Shown here: positions 33,050 through 41,864 of the stretch, piece by piece
How the letters are laid out: the number at the start of each line of letters is the position of its first letter
Numbering within the stretch: the first letter of the stretch is position 1
From: Flavobacteriales bacterium UBA5422
GTDB taxonomy: Bacteria; Bacteroidota; Bacteroidia; Flavobacteriales_D; Crocinitomicaceae
Assembly (NCBI GenBank): GCA_002409405.1
Contig: DHNG01000026.1
Coordinates: 14,896 to 57,579 of the forward strand
Direction: 5' to 3'
Length of the DNA: 42,684 bases
The notes under the pieces: model-generated
Seen by the model: only the letters and a program-made list of their open reading frames with translations
What the model was told of the DNA's origin: nothing
The model's database searches: none
Program-made: the position numbers and the translations under genes

Positions 33050-34174
33050 ATGCGAAAGCCAAGAGCAATTGTTTCTGTTACCAATGACCTCTACACGGAT
33101 CAACGTGTGGATAAAGTTTGCAATTTCCTTGTTGACCGTGGATATGATGTGCTGTTGGTCGGAAGAAACCGCAAAAACAGCTTGAAATTACCGGAACGCA
33201 ATTACCGAATGCACCGGATGCGTTTACTTTTTGACAAAGGAGCTCTGTTTTATGCGGAATACAACCTTCGCTTATTTTTCTTTTTACTGGTTCGGAAAGC
33301 AGCCATTTTTGTTTCCAATGATCTGGACACGCTGTTGGCAAATTATACAGCGAAAGTAGTTAAACCCGGAACACGTTTGTATTACGATTCACATGAATAT
33401 TTTACGGAAGTGCCGGAATTACAGGGAAGAGGTGCAAAGAAAGTCTGGGAAAAGATAGAGGGATTTATTTTCCCGAAATTGAAAACCATTTATACAGTCA
33501 ATGAATCCATTGCAGAGATGTATCGCAAAAAATACGGAAAGGAAATTTTCGTCGTCCGAAATGTTTCTCCGCTCTGGAACGGAACACAATTGGAGGGAAA
33601 AACTGAATTAGGTCTTCCGGAAGACCGTCCTGTGATCATCATGCAAGGTGCCGGAATCAATATTGACAGGGGAGGGGAGGAAGCCGTGGAAGCAATGAAA
33701 TATGTGGAAAATGCTTGCCTGGCTATTGTAGGAGACGGGGATGTTGTACCGCAGCTGAAAGAATATGTGGCACAAAACGGATTGCAGGAAAAAGTACTGT
33801 TTTTCGGAAAGCAACCGTATCAACGAATGATGAATTATACCTATTATGCGACTATCGGACTGACGCTCGACAAAGACACAAATATCAATTACCGGTTTTC
33901 ATTGCCCAATAAGTTATTTGATTACATTCATACCAATACAGCTGTTATCTGTACACCACTGGTTGAGGTAAAACGGATTGTGGAAGAATATGCTGTTGGA
34001 TGCGTGTTGCAAACATTAACACCTGAAAAATTGGCAGAAACGATTAATAAATTGCTTTTTGACACGCAGAAATTAGATGAAATATGCGAAAATTGCAAGC
34101 AGGCAAAACAGGTGTTGAACTGGGAAAATGAAACAGAGGTGCTAAAAAAAATCTATCCGAAGGTTGAACAATAA
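33050..34174 (+). CDS. Glycosyltransferase, GT-B fold (family 4-like)
   Basis: Adds a sugar from an activated donor during surface polysaccharide or glycolipid synthesis. I prefer the ATG at 33050 (374 aa), directly before the first beta strand (RKPRAIVSVTNDLYTDQRVDKVC); the frame runs on upstream to 32945, but that part is not GT-like. The middle has RLYYDSHEYFTEVPEL. The C-terminal domain includes VIIMQGAGINIDRGGEEAVEAM, ACLAIVGDGDVVPQL and YATIGLTLDKDTNINYRFSLPNKLFDYIHTNTAVI, typical of donor-binding halves. The acceptor is unknown. The next glycosyltransferase gene overlaps its end by 11 bp. Confidence 0.85.
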   Translation: MRKPRAIVSVTNDLYTDQRVDKVCNFLVDRGYDVLLVGRNRKNSLKLPERNYRMHRMRLLFDKGALFYAEYNLRLFFFLLVRKAAIFVSNDLDTLLANYTAKVVKPGTRLYYDSHEYFTEVPELQGRGAKKVWEKIEGFIFPKLKTIYTVNESIAEMYRKKYGKEIFVVRNVSPLWNGTQLEGKTELGLPEDRPVIIMQGAGINIDRGGEEAVEAMKYVENACLAIVGDGDVVPQLKEYVAQNGLQEKVLFFGKQPYQRMMNYTYYATIGLTLDKDTNINYRFSLPNKLFDYIHTNTAVICTPLVEVKRIVEEYAVGCVLQTLTPEKLAETINKLLFDTQKLDEICENCKQAKQVLNWENETEVLKKIYPKVEQ

Positions 34175-35285
34175 GGTCGTTCATATCGTTTCTCTGGACG
34201 TTCCGTTTCCTCCGGATTATGGCGGAATGATTGATGTTTTTTACCGCATAAAAGCGTTACATGAGCTAGGGTTTTCCATTCATTTACATTGTTTTACCTA
34301 CGGAAGGGCAAGACCGGTTGAGTTAGAACGCTATTGTTCAGAAGTTCATTTTTACGAACGCAAAAAACGAATTTCAGATTTCTTTTCACCCCGTCCGTTT
34401 GTAGTACAAACCAGAAGGTCAGACGATCTGTTGAAACGATTGTTGGCAGATGAACATCCTGTGTTGCTGGAAGGATTGCATTGCTGCTGGTACCTGGAAC
34501 ATCCGGAAATGAGAAAGAAAATGACGATTGTCCGAACGCACAATGTAGAGCACGATTATTACCAGGAGCTCATGAAAATGGCTTCCGGATTCAAAAAATT
34601 GTTTTTTCGCTCAGAATACAAGAAATTGAAACGTTACGAATCTATTTTATCAAAAGCGAATTATTTATTCGCAATAAAAGAAGGAGACGCCGTTCATTTT
34701 AAAACCATCAACAACAACACATATGTGCTGCCGGCATCGCTTCCGCAGTTGAAACAACATGTGATTGCGGAACCAAAAGCCTATTGCTTGTTTCATGGAA
34801 ATTTATCCGTTGAAGAAAATGATGCATCTGCCCGGTGGTTGCTGGATCACGTAATTCCACACCTGAATAACGTTTTGTTTGTGATTGCCGGAAAGAATCC
34901 GGCCCGGGAATTGGTTCAGACAGCGAAACAACGGGGCGTAAAAATTGTTGCAAATCCGTCTGAAGCGAACATGAATCAATTGATTGCTGAAGCACGGATC
35001 CATGTGCTTCCGTCCACACAGGCAACGGGATTAAAATTAAAATTACTGGCAGCGTTGCAAACAGCAGGGACAGTAATTGTCAACTCTAATATGATTCAGG
35101 GAAATGACCTCGGAGACTACTGCATTGTTGCTGATTCTGCAGAAGAATTTGTTGTTGCAATTCAACAAGAAGTTAACAAACCGATCGATTTAGCAGATCG
35201 AAAAAGTCAGATCGAAGCGTTCTTAACACAGCACAACACACAAGACGCGGTTGCCCGGGTTTTTCGTGAAATACACCTGATCTAG
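34164..35285 (+). CDS. Second glycosyltransferase-like protein
   Basis: A 373-aa protein with an N-terminal GT-B half (VVHIVSLDVPFPPDYGGMIDVFYRIKAL, then IVRTHNVEHDYYQEL) and a C-terminal half (YCLFHGNLSVEENDASARWLLDHVIP, LFVIAGKNPARELV, GLKLKLLAALQTAGTVIVNS). It probably works with the previous glycosyltransferase. The start is TTG at 34164, overlapping the previous stop by 11 bp, so coupling is likely. Donor and acceptor cannot be read from the sequence. Confidence 0.82.
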   Translation: MNNKVVHIVSLDVPFPPDYGGMIDVFYRIKALHELGFSIHLHCFTYGRARPVELERYCSEVHFYERKKRISDFFSPRPFVVQTRRSDDLLKRLLADEHPVLLEGLHCCWYLEHPEMRKKMTIVRTHNVEHDYYQELMKMASGFKKLFFRSEYKKLKRYESILSKANYLFAIKEGDAVHFKTINNNTYVLPASLPQLKQHVIAEPKAYCLFHGNLSVEENDASARWLLDHVIPHLNNVLFVIAGKNPARELVQTAKQRGVKIVANPSEANMNQLIAEARIHVLPSTQATGLKLKLLAALQTAGTVIVNSNMIQGNDLGDYCIVADSAEEFVVAIQQEVNKPIDLADRKSQIEAFLTQHNTQDAVARVFREIHLI

Positions 35286-35327
35286 ATAGTTTTTACTAAT
35301 TTCGGCTAACAAAACCAATCCATTGTA

Positions 35328-36179
35328 ATGATTAAAAACTTCCTCAAAGACCATTTTCTAATTCTAAAAATCAGGAATCGATTCAACCCTTCTGTTCAGA
35401 TTACGCAGCGACAATTGTTCCTGGATTACCAGAAACAAGCGAAGAAGAATGAATTACCGGCATTTTCCGACACCGGATTTCGGGTGTTTTCCCAGTTTGA
35501 AGAAGACGGGTTGTTGTTGTTTATTTTTTCCGTAATCGGAATGGATAACAAGCAATTTGTAGAAATTGGATCAGACGATGGTGTCAACAGTAATTCTGCC
35601 AACCTGTACTTTAATTTCGGATGGCATGGATTGTTCATAGACGGGAATCCAAAAGCGATCAAACGCGGGCAAAAATTTTTTAGCAAGTATCCGCACACGT
35701 GGTTTTATCAACCGACATTTGTTTGCTCAAAAGTAAACCGTGAAAATGTCAATGCGTTAATTACAAACGCCGGATTTAAAGGAGAAATAGGATTGTTGTC
35801 TATTGACATCGACGGGAACGATTACTGGGTGTGGGATGCAATTACAGCTGTTGAACCTCAGGTAGTGATCATCGAAACACACAATGAGTTTGGAATGGAA
35901 AACATTGTGGTACCGTATGATCCGAATTATTTTTATCCGGGAAAACATCCTGTTTATCATGGTGCGTCTCCTGTTGCAATGACCAAACTGGCCAATAAAA
36001 AAGGATACCGCCTGGTGGGTGCGAATGAATTGGGATCCAACTTTATTTTTGTTAAAAACGGACTGGCCGATGAACTTATCCCGGAAGTGAGCGTGGAATC
36101 GGTCTTGAAACATCCTTCTATTCAGAAAGGACATCAAACATTTCTTCCAATCAAGGATTGGGAATACATCCGGCCGTGA
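35328..36179 (+). CDS. FkbM-like methyltransferase-fold protein
   Basis: A 283-aa protein with a class I methyltransferase-like core: QFVEIGSDDGVNSNSANLYFNFGWHGLFIDGNP (SAM-binding loop and acidic strand end) and IGLLSIDIDGNDYWVWDAI, which parallels the LLKIDVEGAE motif of FkbM proteins. The motifs deviate from the FkbM norm (DDG instead of NxG, DGND instead of EGAE), so activity is uncertain. It comes 42 bp after two glycosyltransferase genes on the same strand, which suggests modification of the same glycan. A non-catalytic relative is an alternative. Confidence 0.65.
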   Translation: MIKNFLKDHFLILKIRNRFNPSVQITQRQLFLDYQKQAKKNELPAFSDTGFRVFSQFEEDGLLLFIFSVIGMDNKQFVEIGSDDGVNSNSANLYFNFGWHGLFIDGNPKAIKRGQKFFSKYPHTWFYQPTFVCSKVNRENVNALITNAGFKGEIGLLSIDIDGNDYWVWDAITAVEPQVVIIETHNEFGMENIVVPYDPNYFYPGKHPVYHGASPVAMTKLANKKGYRLVGANELGSNFIFVKNGLADELIPEVSVESVLKHPSIQKGHQTFLPIKDWEYIRP

Positions 36180-37514
36180 TTACCAGGTATACATTGTAAA
36201 TTCGATTGTTTTATCTTCCATGTATTTTGGAATAATTGCGGTTTCCGTAACACCATCCGTTCGATAGCAATACCCATAGAGTTTTTCACCAAAAAAAGGC
36301 TTGTTTTTTTCAGAATCAAATCCAATCGGTGTGCAATCCAGACCAATATTTGGATGATGTTTTAGTTTTACCGTTGATTTAATCGGTGTTTCATTTGACT
36401 CAAAATCCACTTCGTAGATTACGCCATTCGTACGATGCTGCATGGCAAACTTAGCGTCTCCCAAATCTGAGAGATGGAGTGCACAAAGAAAATTTTCTTG
36501 CATATCTGTTCTACCCAGAAACGGGAGGTTGATTGTTGAACTCACCTTTAATGGAGTGTCATTCTTTTCATCTATGTCAATTGTGCAAAGTACAAATTTT
36601 CGGAATCGTATCCCCATCTCGTTCGTTTTATCACTTAATTGCATCAATTGTAAAGCCAAAATTGTTTTTCCGCTTTTTCCGTTTTCTATCAATTTTACAT
36701 GTTCAGTGCCAAACCCTTTACTTCCGATTAATTCTGAATGATCTATATAGTTTATACTTAAATCTGCATTCAAAACACATAGTTTATTCGTGTAGCTGGA
36801 AGAAACAACACACAGCATTTTATGATTGTTTAATTCTTTTATAATTTTAACGCGGGGTTTATTTTTACCAGCAAACCCGGCAATTTCATCTCCATAATTT
36901 TGTGATTTTACAGTAGAAGTGTGATCATTCATATTGTAATCACAAGAAACCAACGTTAAGGAGTTATTCCCACTTATTCCGTTATACAAAAAAAGTAATC
37001 GAATGACATCATCATTGATGATTTTCATGTCCCAACTTAACATTTGGGATGGCTTTAATAAATTGGTACTGGAAATCTGATGTTCGACCAGTTCTCCTTT
37101 AAAGGAAGTTTCTTCAATTTTTATTGAATTGGTCGTATAATAGAATGCATACATGTTACCGTTTTTCGAGGAGTAAATCATATTTTTATCCATTTCACCA
37201 AGACCAAAGGTTCCTTGAATGTACCTCATTTGATTTTCTTCAGCAACTGGATCAATGAAACGCGTCAGATTACTATTGGAATAGCTTCCTTTCTTTTCAC
37301 CATCTTTATCAATAATAGTACACAGCACATCATGTTTTTCAGAAAGACGATATTTGATTGAAAAAATTAAATAATCACCATTATCCATTGGGCGAATTTT
37401 GATGTTACTTGTTTCAGAGGATAACAGTTTTACATCAAGCTTTTTTTCTGTTTGGCAAAAACCTGTATGGATAATAAAACACGTTAGTAAGAGGATGCAA
37501 ATAGATTTTGTCAT
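36180..37514 (-). CDS. Secreted protein of unknown function (444 aa)
   Basis: The product has a signal peptide (MTKSICILLLTCFIIHTGFCQ; FCQ suggests cleavage, and the Cys could also be a poor lipobox) and then a beta-rich region with repeated short strands and many Lys/Asn turns, resembling a beta-propeller in rhythm. Examples are DNGDYLIFSIKYRL, KNGNMYAFYYTTNSI and HKMLCVVSSSYTNKLCVL. No C-terminal sorting domain or enzyme motif is visible and I do not recognise the family. It is convergent with the FkbM-like gene, the stop codons touching. The -7 box TAGTTTTG lies upstream (minus strand) without a clear -33 partner. Confidence 0.7.
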   Translation of the reverse strand: MTKSICILLLTCFIIHTGFCQTEKKLDVKLLSSETSNIKIRPMDNGDYLIFSIKYRLSEKHDVLCTIIDKDGEKKGSYSNSNLTRFIDPVAEENQMRYIQGTFGLGEMDKNMIYSSKNGNMYAFYYTTNSIKIEETSFKGELVEHQISSTNLLKPSQMLSWDMKIINDDVIRLLFLYNGISGNNSLTLVSCDYNMNDHTSTVKSQNYGDEIAGFAGKNKPRVKIIKELNNHKMLCVVSSSYTNKLCVLNADLSINYIDHSELIGSKGFGTEHVKLIENGKSGKTILALQLMQLSDKTNEMGIRFRKFVLCTIDIDEKNDTPLKVSSTINLPFLGRTDMQENFLCALHLSDLGDAKFAMQHRTNGVIYEVDFESNETPIKSTVKLKHHPNIGLDCTPIGFDSEKNKPFFGEKLYGYCYRTDGVTETAIIPKYMEDKTIEFTMYTW

Positions 37515-37642
37515 TTAGAGATAAGTTTAATTTTTTTCAAAACTAACTATTTTTTAACAAAAACTAATAATAGATACAACAGACCGTTTTGTGCCCAGAA
37601 AGAATCGTAGAACGAATTCAGTATATTAATAAATTGATGATT

Positions 37643-38476
37643 CTACAAATCGCGTTTTTTCAGTAGTCTATACGACAGCCAGATAAACAAAGCGGTGTAA
37701 AAAACAGAACTAACAACAAATACCCAATCTACAGAAGAGGACACAAAAATTGATTTTCCGGTAATAAAACCTTGCGGATCCATCGTCGGGAAATTGATCA
37801 GGTTGGCAGAAGACTTCAGGGGTAAAAAATTACTTATAAAAAAGCCTTCCGGATCTATATTTCCATTGTTGCGGGCCATGATGATCAGCACTTCCACAAC
37901 ACTGATGATTCCTTCCACAACCCACCAAACAAACAATCCGAGTAAGGAAAAGGCACTTTTTTTAAGCAATAAGGCCAGGAACAAACAAAATGAAAAAAAG
38001 AAAGAGAGTTTGATAAAGTAAGCACCAATGAAATCAATTCCTTTGAAAACAGCATCCTGAGAGTTGGAAAAAATAAACCCCAGGATCAACGAAATAGCAA
38101 AGACAAATACGGTAGAAACAGCAGCAAAAATAAAATTCGTCAGGATTTTTGACTGCAAAAATTCTTTTTTGCTCAACCCGTCGATGAGGTTTTGTTTGAG
38201 TGTTCCATTAGAAAACTCATTGGTGACATTCATAATGACAATCACCCCCAGGAAGATTTTACCGATGGCAACGACATAAGCAATGTTTTGCCAGATATCC
38301 GGAAAATTGAAAAATCCAAGCTGTGCAATGTCCAGTTCTATACCACCGATTTCAGGTTTGATATAGGCCAATATCACACCGACAGCTGCCAGCATAAGGA
38401 AATAAAGTATTGTAAAAATGCGCGCTGATTTGTAATAAAAAATCTTATTCCATTCAATATTCAGTAGTCGTTTCAT
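37643..38476 (-). CDS. ABC-2 type transporter permease
   Basis: A 277-aa inner-membrane protein with about six hydrophobic segments (for example ARIFTILYFLMLAAVGVILAYI at about 19-40 and VVAIGKIFLGVIVIMNVT at about 68-85) and the ABC-2 feature EFSNGTLKQNLIDGLSKKEFLQSKIL, a cytosolic loop contacting the ATPase. Its ATG overlaps the ATPase stop by 4 bp (ATGA), a sign of coupled translation. It pairs with the upstream ATPase as an exporter of unknown substrate; lantibiotic- or bacitracin-resistance-like exporters share this layout. Confidence 0.87.
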   Translation of the reverse strand: MKRLLNIEWNKIFYYKSARIFTILYFLMLAAVGVILAYIKPEIGGIELDIAQLGFFNFPDIWQNIAYVVAIGKIFLGVIVIMNVTNEFSNGTLKQNLIDGLSKKEFLQSKILTNFIFAAVSTVFVFAISLILGFIFSNSQDAVFKGIDFIGAYFIKLSFFFSFCLFLALLLKKSAFSLLGLFVWWVVEGIISVVEVLIIMARNNGNIDPEGFFISNFLPLKSSANLINFPTMDPQGFITGKSIFVSSSVDWVFVVSSVFYTALFIWLSYRLLKKRDL

Positions 38477-39378
38477 CCGTTTTGATTTTTGGTGATTTGT
38501 AAAAATTGCTGTTCCAGACTTTCTTTTCTTTTCACAAGGTGTTTGAGAACGATTCCCTGCTCAAACAGTTGTTTGTTCAAAGCTTCTCCATTCAGATCTT
38601 CCTTCAGGATTGCTTTGAGTAAACCGTTCCCGTTTTCGGAAGAAACCCGATCAAAATGGGGGAGGGAAAGTAATACTTCCTGCAAGCGATGATTATCGCC
38701 GGAACTGATTTCAAAATACCCGAACCCGGCAGTCATTTCATCTACACGTCCACTGTACAGCGTTTTTCCTTTTTCCAGGATGACAACATGTGAACAGACT
38801 TTTTCCACTTCATCCAGTAAGTGACTGGCAAGAATAATGGTGGTTCCCATGGATGCAATCTGCAAAATAAGTTCCCGAATCTGGATGATTCCCTGCGGAT
38901 CCAATCCGTTAGTCGGTTCATCCAGGATCAACACTTCCGGATCGTTCAACAACGCTGCTCCGATTGCCAGTCGCTGTTTCATTCCCAGGGAAAAGGTGCG
39001 AAACTTGTCATGCTTTCGATCTAACAAACCAACAAGCTTTAATTTCTCGTCAATTTTATGTTTTTCAGCACCTTTGATTTGTGCAACGATCTCCAGGTTT
39101 TTTTCAGCAGACAAATACGGATAGAAATTCGGGCGCTCAATGATAGCTCCGATTTTTTTAAGGGAGTTGGTTGTGGGTTCTTCTCCGAACCATTTCCAGG
39201 ATCCGATTGTCGGGTTGACAACATTGAGAATGATTCCCAGCGTTGTCGACTTTCCACTTCCGTTGGGTCCCAGCAGTCCGTAAATATTTCCCTTTTCAAC
39301 AGAGAAGCTCAGGTCGTCAACGGCCGTCATTCTTCCAAATTTTTTGGTCAGGTGACCAATTTCAAGTACTTTTTCCAT
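38473..39378 (-). CDS. ABC transporter ATP-binding protein (BcrA-like)
   Basis: Powers the neighbouring permease. In the 301-aa protein the Walker A motif is GPNGSGKST (37-45), the signature is FSLGMKQRLAIGAALL (about 128-143), Walker B is VLILDEP with the following NGLDPQG, and the switch His is in ILASHLLDEVEKVC. All ATPase motifs are intact. The C-terminal about 90 residues are an extra domain of the BcrA/drug-export type. It is the first gene of the two-gene operon; TTTG/TAnnTTTG boxes upstream are only partial. Confidence 0.92.
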   Translation of the reverse strand: MEKVLEIGHLTKKFGRMTAVDDLSFSVEKGNIYGLLGPNGSGKSTTLGIILNVVNPTIGSWKWFGEEPTTNSLKKIGAIIERPNFYPYLSAEKNLEIVAQIKGAEKHKIDEKLKLVGLLDRKHDKFRTFSLGMKQRLAIGAALLNDPEVLILDEPTNGLDPQGIIQIRELILQIASMGTTIILASHLLDEVEKVCSHVVILEKGKTLYSGRVDEMTAGFGYFEISSGDNHRLQEVLLSLPHFDRVSSENGNGLLKAILKEDLNGEALNKQLFEQGIVLKHLVKRKESLEQQFLQITKNQNG

Positions 39379-39426
39379 AAGTATTTTTCGTACAAAGTTG
39401 TTCGTTAAATGTATTCATTATTTTGA

Positions 39427-39469
39427 TTTCGTTCTATCATAATGCAAACATTGATAGAAGTAACGAAAC
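39427..39469. repeat. Imperfect inverted repeat between the ABC operon and the small secreted-protein gene
   Basis: TTTCGTTCTATCA and TGATAGAAGTAACGAAA pair with a bulge around an 11-14-base loop. It may be a terminator or a binding site; on the plus strand it is followed by CTTTTT. Confidence 0.4.
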
Positions 39470-39507
39470 TTTTTATTCGTTGTTATGACGGAATCACAAT
39501 CGGGCAT

Positions 39508-39540
39508 AAAAAAACCACCTGTGTTATACACAGATGGCTT
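39508..39540 (-). terminator. Terminator of the small Lys/Cys-rich gene
   Basis: On the minus strand CCATCTGTGT and ACACAGGTGG pair (9 of 10) around a 3-base loop and run into TTTTTTT. It lies 24 bp beyond the stop codon. Confidence 0.8.
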
Positions 39541-39563
39541 TCCTTCAGCATTTTTTGCTTGAA

Positions 39564-39785
39564 TTATTTTTTAGCTGCGCAACAAGACTTTGCTGATGAA
39601 GAACCAGAACAAGACTTCCCGGAAGTTGTTGTTGTTGCAGTTGATGACTTTTTCTCGTCTTTCTTCTTTTTATCTTTATCACCGTTGTTTACAACTGTAT
39701 AATTTGAAGATGTTGCAGCGTAAACAGCGTTAGAAACGTATCCTCCAGCTACAACAAGAGCCAATGCCAATGCGATCTTTTTCAT
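39564..39785 (-). CDS. Small exported Lys- and Cys-rich protein (73 aa)
   Basis: The product begins with a signal peptide (MKKIALALALVVAGGYVSNAVYA, probable cleavage after A23), then a Lys/Asp-rich region (GDKDKKKKDEKKSS), Thr/Ser-rich linker and a C-terminus with three Cys (C59, C68, C69: KSCSGSS...KSCCAAKK). Mature size is about 50 residues. Cys- and Lys-rich tails of this kind can bind metal or become cross-linked, but nothing proves it here. It has a promoter and a terminator of its own, which supports a real, separately controlled gene. Confidence 0.8.
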   Translation of the reverse strand: MKKIALALALVVAGGYVSNAVYAATSSNYTVVNNGDKDKKKKDEKKSSTATTTTSGKSCSGSSSAKSCCAAKK

Positions 39786-39810
39786 AATTTTAATTTTAAG
39801 TTTTGTGCTA

Positions 39811-39842
39811 CTAATGTATGCTTTAATTGTGTTTTCAACAAA
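39811..39842 (-). promoter_or_regulatory. Promoter of the small Lys/Cys-rich gene
   Basis: On the minus strand TTTG, 20 bp and TACATTAG (one mismatch to TAnnTTTG). The predicted leader is about 20 nt. The -33 box lies in the loop of the inverted repeat at 39825-39856. Confidence 0.45.
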
Positions 39843-39856
39843 TTTTTAACACAATT
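39825..39856. promoter_or_regulatory. Inverted repeat flanking the -33 box
   Basis: AATTGTGTT (39825-39833) and AACACAATT (39848-39856) are perfect 9-bp arms 14 bp apart, just past the tyrS stop. It could be an operator for the small gene or a weak hairpin ending tyrS; it has no T-run of its own. Confidence 0.45.
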
Positions 39857-39863
39857 TTATGCT

Positions 39864-41153
39864 TTATTCGACAATCAGGATATAATTGTTCTTCTTTCCT
39901 TTCCCTAGCAAAACGTATTTTCCGTTGATCAGGTGTTCGTCAGAAAAGGTAAATTCTTCCCCGACTTTTTCCTTGTTAACGGAAATGGCACCTGCTTTTA
40001 ACTCACGACGTACTTCGCTGTTGGAAGCAAGAAAACCTGTCTTTCCTGCCAGTGCATCCAGAATTCCGATGGATTGAAAATCTTCTTTTGAGATCGTTGC
40101 CTGCGGAACACCGGAGAAAACAGAAAAGAAATCACGTTCTGACAACGACTTCAGGTCTTCAGATGTTGATTTTCCAAACAAAATGTTAGAGGCAGCAATC
40201 GCTGTTTTCAACGCCTCTTCTCCATGTACAGCAATTGTGATGTCTTCCGTCAATGCTTTTTGGAGCAGACGCAAATGTGGCTCTTCCTGGTGCTTGCTAA
40301 TCAACGCTTCAATTTCTGCTTTCGGACGGAATGTAAAAATTTTGATGTAGTTTTCTGCATCAGCATCACTTGCATTCAACCAGAACTGGTAAAATTCGTA
40401 CGGACTTGTTTTTTCCGGATCCAGCCAGATGTTCCCGCTTTCAGATTTCCCGAATTTCGTTCCGTCTGCTTTTGTGATCAACGGGCAAGTTAGTGCATAT
40501 GCTTTCCCACTTTCTTTTCTGCGAATCAATTCCGTTCCGGTTGTAATATTTCCCCATTGATCGGAACCACCCATTTGCAGCGTACAGTTTTTTGCTTTGT
40601 ACAAGTGCAGAAAGTCATACCCCTGAACCAACTGGTAGGTAAATTCTGTAAAACTCATCCCGTCGTTGGCTTCTCCTGTCAGACGCTTTTTTACGGAATC
40701 TTTCGCCATCATATAGTTAACAGTGATGTGTTTTCCGACATCACGGATGAATTCCAGGAATGAAAATTCCTTCATCCAATCGTAATTGTTAACCAATTCT
40801 GCGGCGTTGGGTGCATCGGAATTAAAATCCAGGAATTTTTCTAATTGCTTTTTGATGCTGTCCTGGTTGTGACGCAATGTGGGCTCGTCCAGTAAGTTTC
40901 GTTCATCCGATTTTCCGGATGGATCTCCGATCATTCCCGTTGCACCGCCAATCAGCGCAAAGGGTTTATGTCCTGCGTTTTGAAAATGTTTCAACAACAT
41001 CACACCTACCAGGTGGCCGACATGCAATGAATCTGCAGTCGGGTCGATTCCAACATACGCTGAACGCATTTGTTCCAGCAAATGTTCTTCTGTACCCGGC
41101 ATTACATCGTGGAGCATTCCTCTCCAGCTTACTTCTTCTATAAAATTTTTCAT
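39864..41153 (-). CDS. tyrS: Tyrosyl-tRNA synthetase
   Basis: Charges tRNA(Tyr) with tyrosine; cytoplasmic and essential. I choose the ATG at 41153 (MKNFIEEVSWRGMLHDVMPG, 429 aa), matching the usual N-terminus; the frame extends 16 codons further but that part is not conserved in kind. Motifs: HIGH-type HVGHLVG after YVGIDPTADSL, GGSDQWGNIT for tyrosine and tRNA recognition, and the KMSKS-type loop KFGKSESG. A C-terminal S4 RNA-binding domain follows (LKAGAISVNKEKVGEEF). The bacterial TyrRS type is complete. Confidence 0.96.
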   Translation of the reverse strand: MKNFIEEVSWRGMLHDVMPGTEEHLLEQMRSAYVGIDPTADSLHVGHLVGVMLLKHFQNAGHKPFALIGGATGMIGDPSGKSDERNLLDEPTLRHNQDSIKKQLEKFLDFNSDAPNAAELVNNYDWMKEFSFLEFIRDVGKHITVNYMMAKDSVKKRLTGEANDGMSFTEFTYQLVQGYDFLHLYKAKNCTLQMGGSDQWGNITTGTELIRRKESGKAYALTCPLITKADGTKFGKSESGNIWLDPEKTSPYEFYQFWLNASDADAENYIKIFTFRPKAEIEALISKHQEEPHLRLLQKALTEDITIAVHGEEALKTAIAASNILFGKSTSEDLKSLSERDFFSVFSGVPQATISKEDFQSIGILDALAGKTGFLASNSEVRRELKAGAISVNKEKVGEEFTFSDEHLINGKYVLLGKGKKNNYILIVE

Positions 41154-41239
41154 TGATGGAACGGTATTGATCCTCCCATTTGAGATACTTCCTTCCAACA
41201 ACTGAAAGAGATTCTTGTGGGGAAGGAAAACAGATTCAA

Positions 41240-41266
41240 CTCCCCCTTGGAAGGGTAGGGGGAGGA
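41240..41266. repeat. C/G-rich intergenic repeat, copy 2
   Basis: The reverse complement of this stretch (CCTCCCCCTACCCTTCC, AAGGGGGA) resembles copy 1 at 13466. It lies 20 bp beyond the ppa stop, between ppa and tyrS. Confidence 0.6.
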
Positions 41267-41286
41267 ATGGAAGGATGATTTATTAA

Positions 41287-41829
41287 TTATGCTTTTACAG
41301 CAAATTTCTCTTTGTAATCAACAACACTTTGTTCGAAGATGCGGATCGCCTCTGATTTGTTCAGGAATCCTTTTACTTCTGTTGATTTTTTCTCCAGTTT
41401 TTTATAATCTTCAAAGAAAACGCGGATTTCATCCAATACATGCGGATTCAAATCAGACAAATCGTTGATGTGGTTCCAGTTTTTATCACCTTTTGCAACA
41501 GCAATGATTTTGTCGTCCATTTCGCCTCCGTCAATCATTTGCATTACACCGATGATTTTTGCCTCAACCAGACACATCGGTACAATCTCAATATCAGACA
41601 AAACAAGGATGTCTAACGGATCTTTATCGTCACAATAAGTACGTGGAATGAACCCATAATTTGCAGGATAGGACATTGTAGACGCAATAACTCTGTCTAA
41701 CAGAATCATCCCCGTTTCTTTATCCAATTCATATTTCGCTCTGCTATTTTTAGGTATTTCGATGATTCCTGTTACTACTTCTGGTGCGTTTTCTCCGAAA
41801 GAAACATCATGCCATGCATTAAAACTCAT
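41287..41829 (-). CDS. ppa: Inorganic pyrophosphatase (family I)
   Basis: Hydrolyses pyrophosphate released by biosynthesis, pulling those reactions forward; cytoplasmic. The 180-aa protein has the family I active-site signature CDDKDPLDILVL, the substrate-binding IEIPKNSRAKYELDKETG near the N-terminus, and MIDGGEMDDKIIAV with the further metal-binding acids. All look intact. It is transcribed after gldA on the same strand (35-bp gap). Confidence 0.95.
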   Translation of the reverse strand: MSFNAWHDVSFGENAPEVVTGIIEIPKNSRAKYELDKETGMILLDRVIASTMSYPANYGFIPRTYCDDKDPLDILVLSDIEIVPMCLVEAKIIGVMQMIDGGEMDDKIIAVAKGDKNWNHINDLSDLNPHVLDEIRVFFEDYKKLEKKSTEVKGFLNKSEAIRIFEQSVVDYKEKFAVKA

Positions 41830-41864
41830 GTTGTCAGATTTTAATTGTGATTGTTTATTTGTAT

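Noticed and set aside
39442..39702. Plus-strand 86-aa ORF
   Set aside because: Overlaps the terminator and the small secreted-protein gene in antisense, and has no recognisable protein character.
41154..41201. Longer N-terminus for tyrS
   Set aside because: Sixteen extra residues without TyrRS character; MKNFIEEV at 41153 fits the family start.
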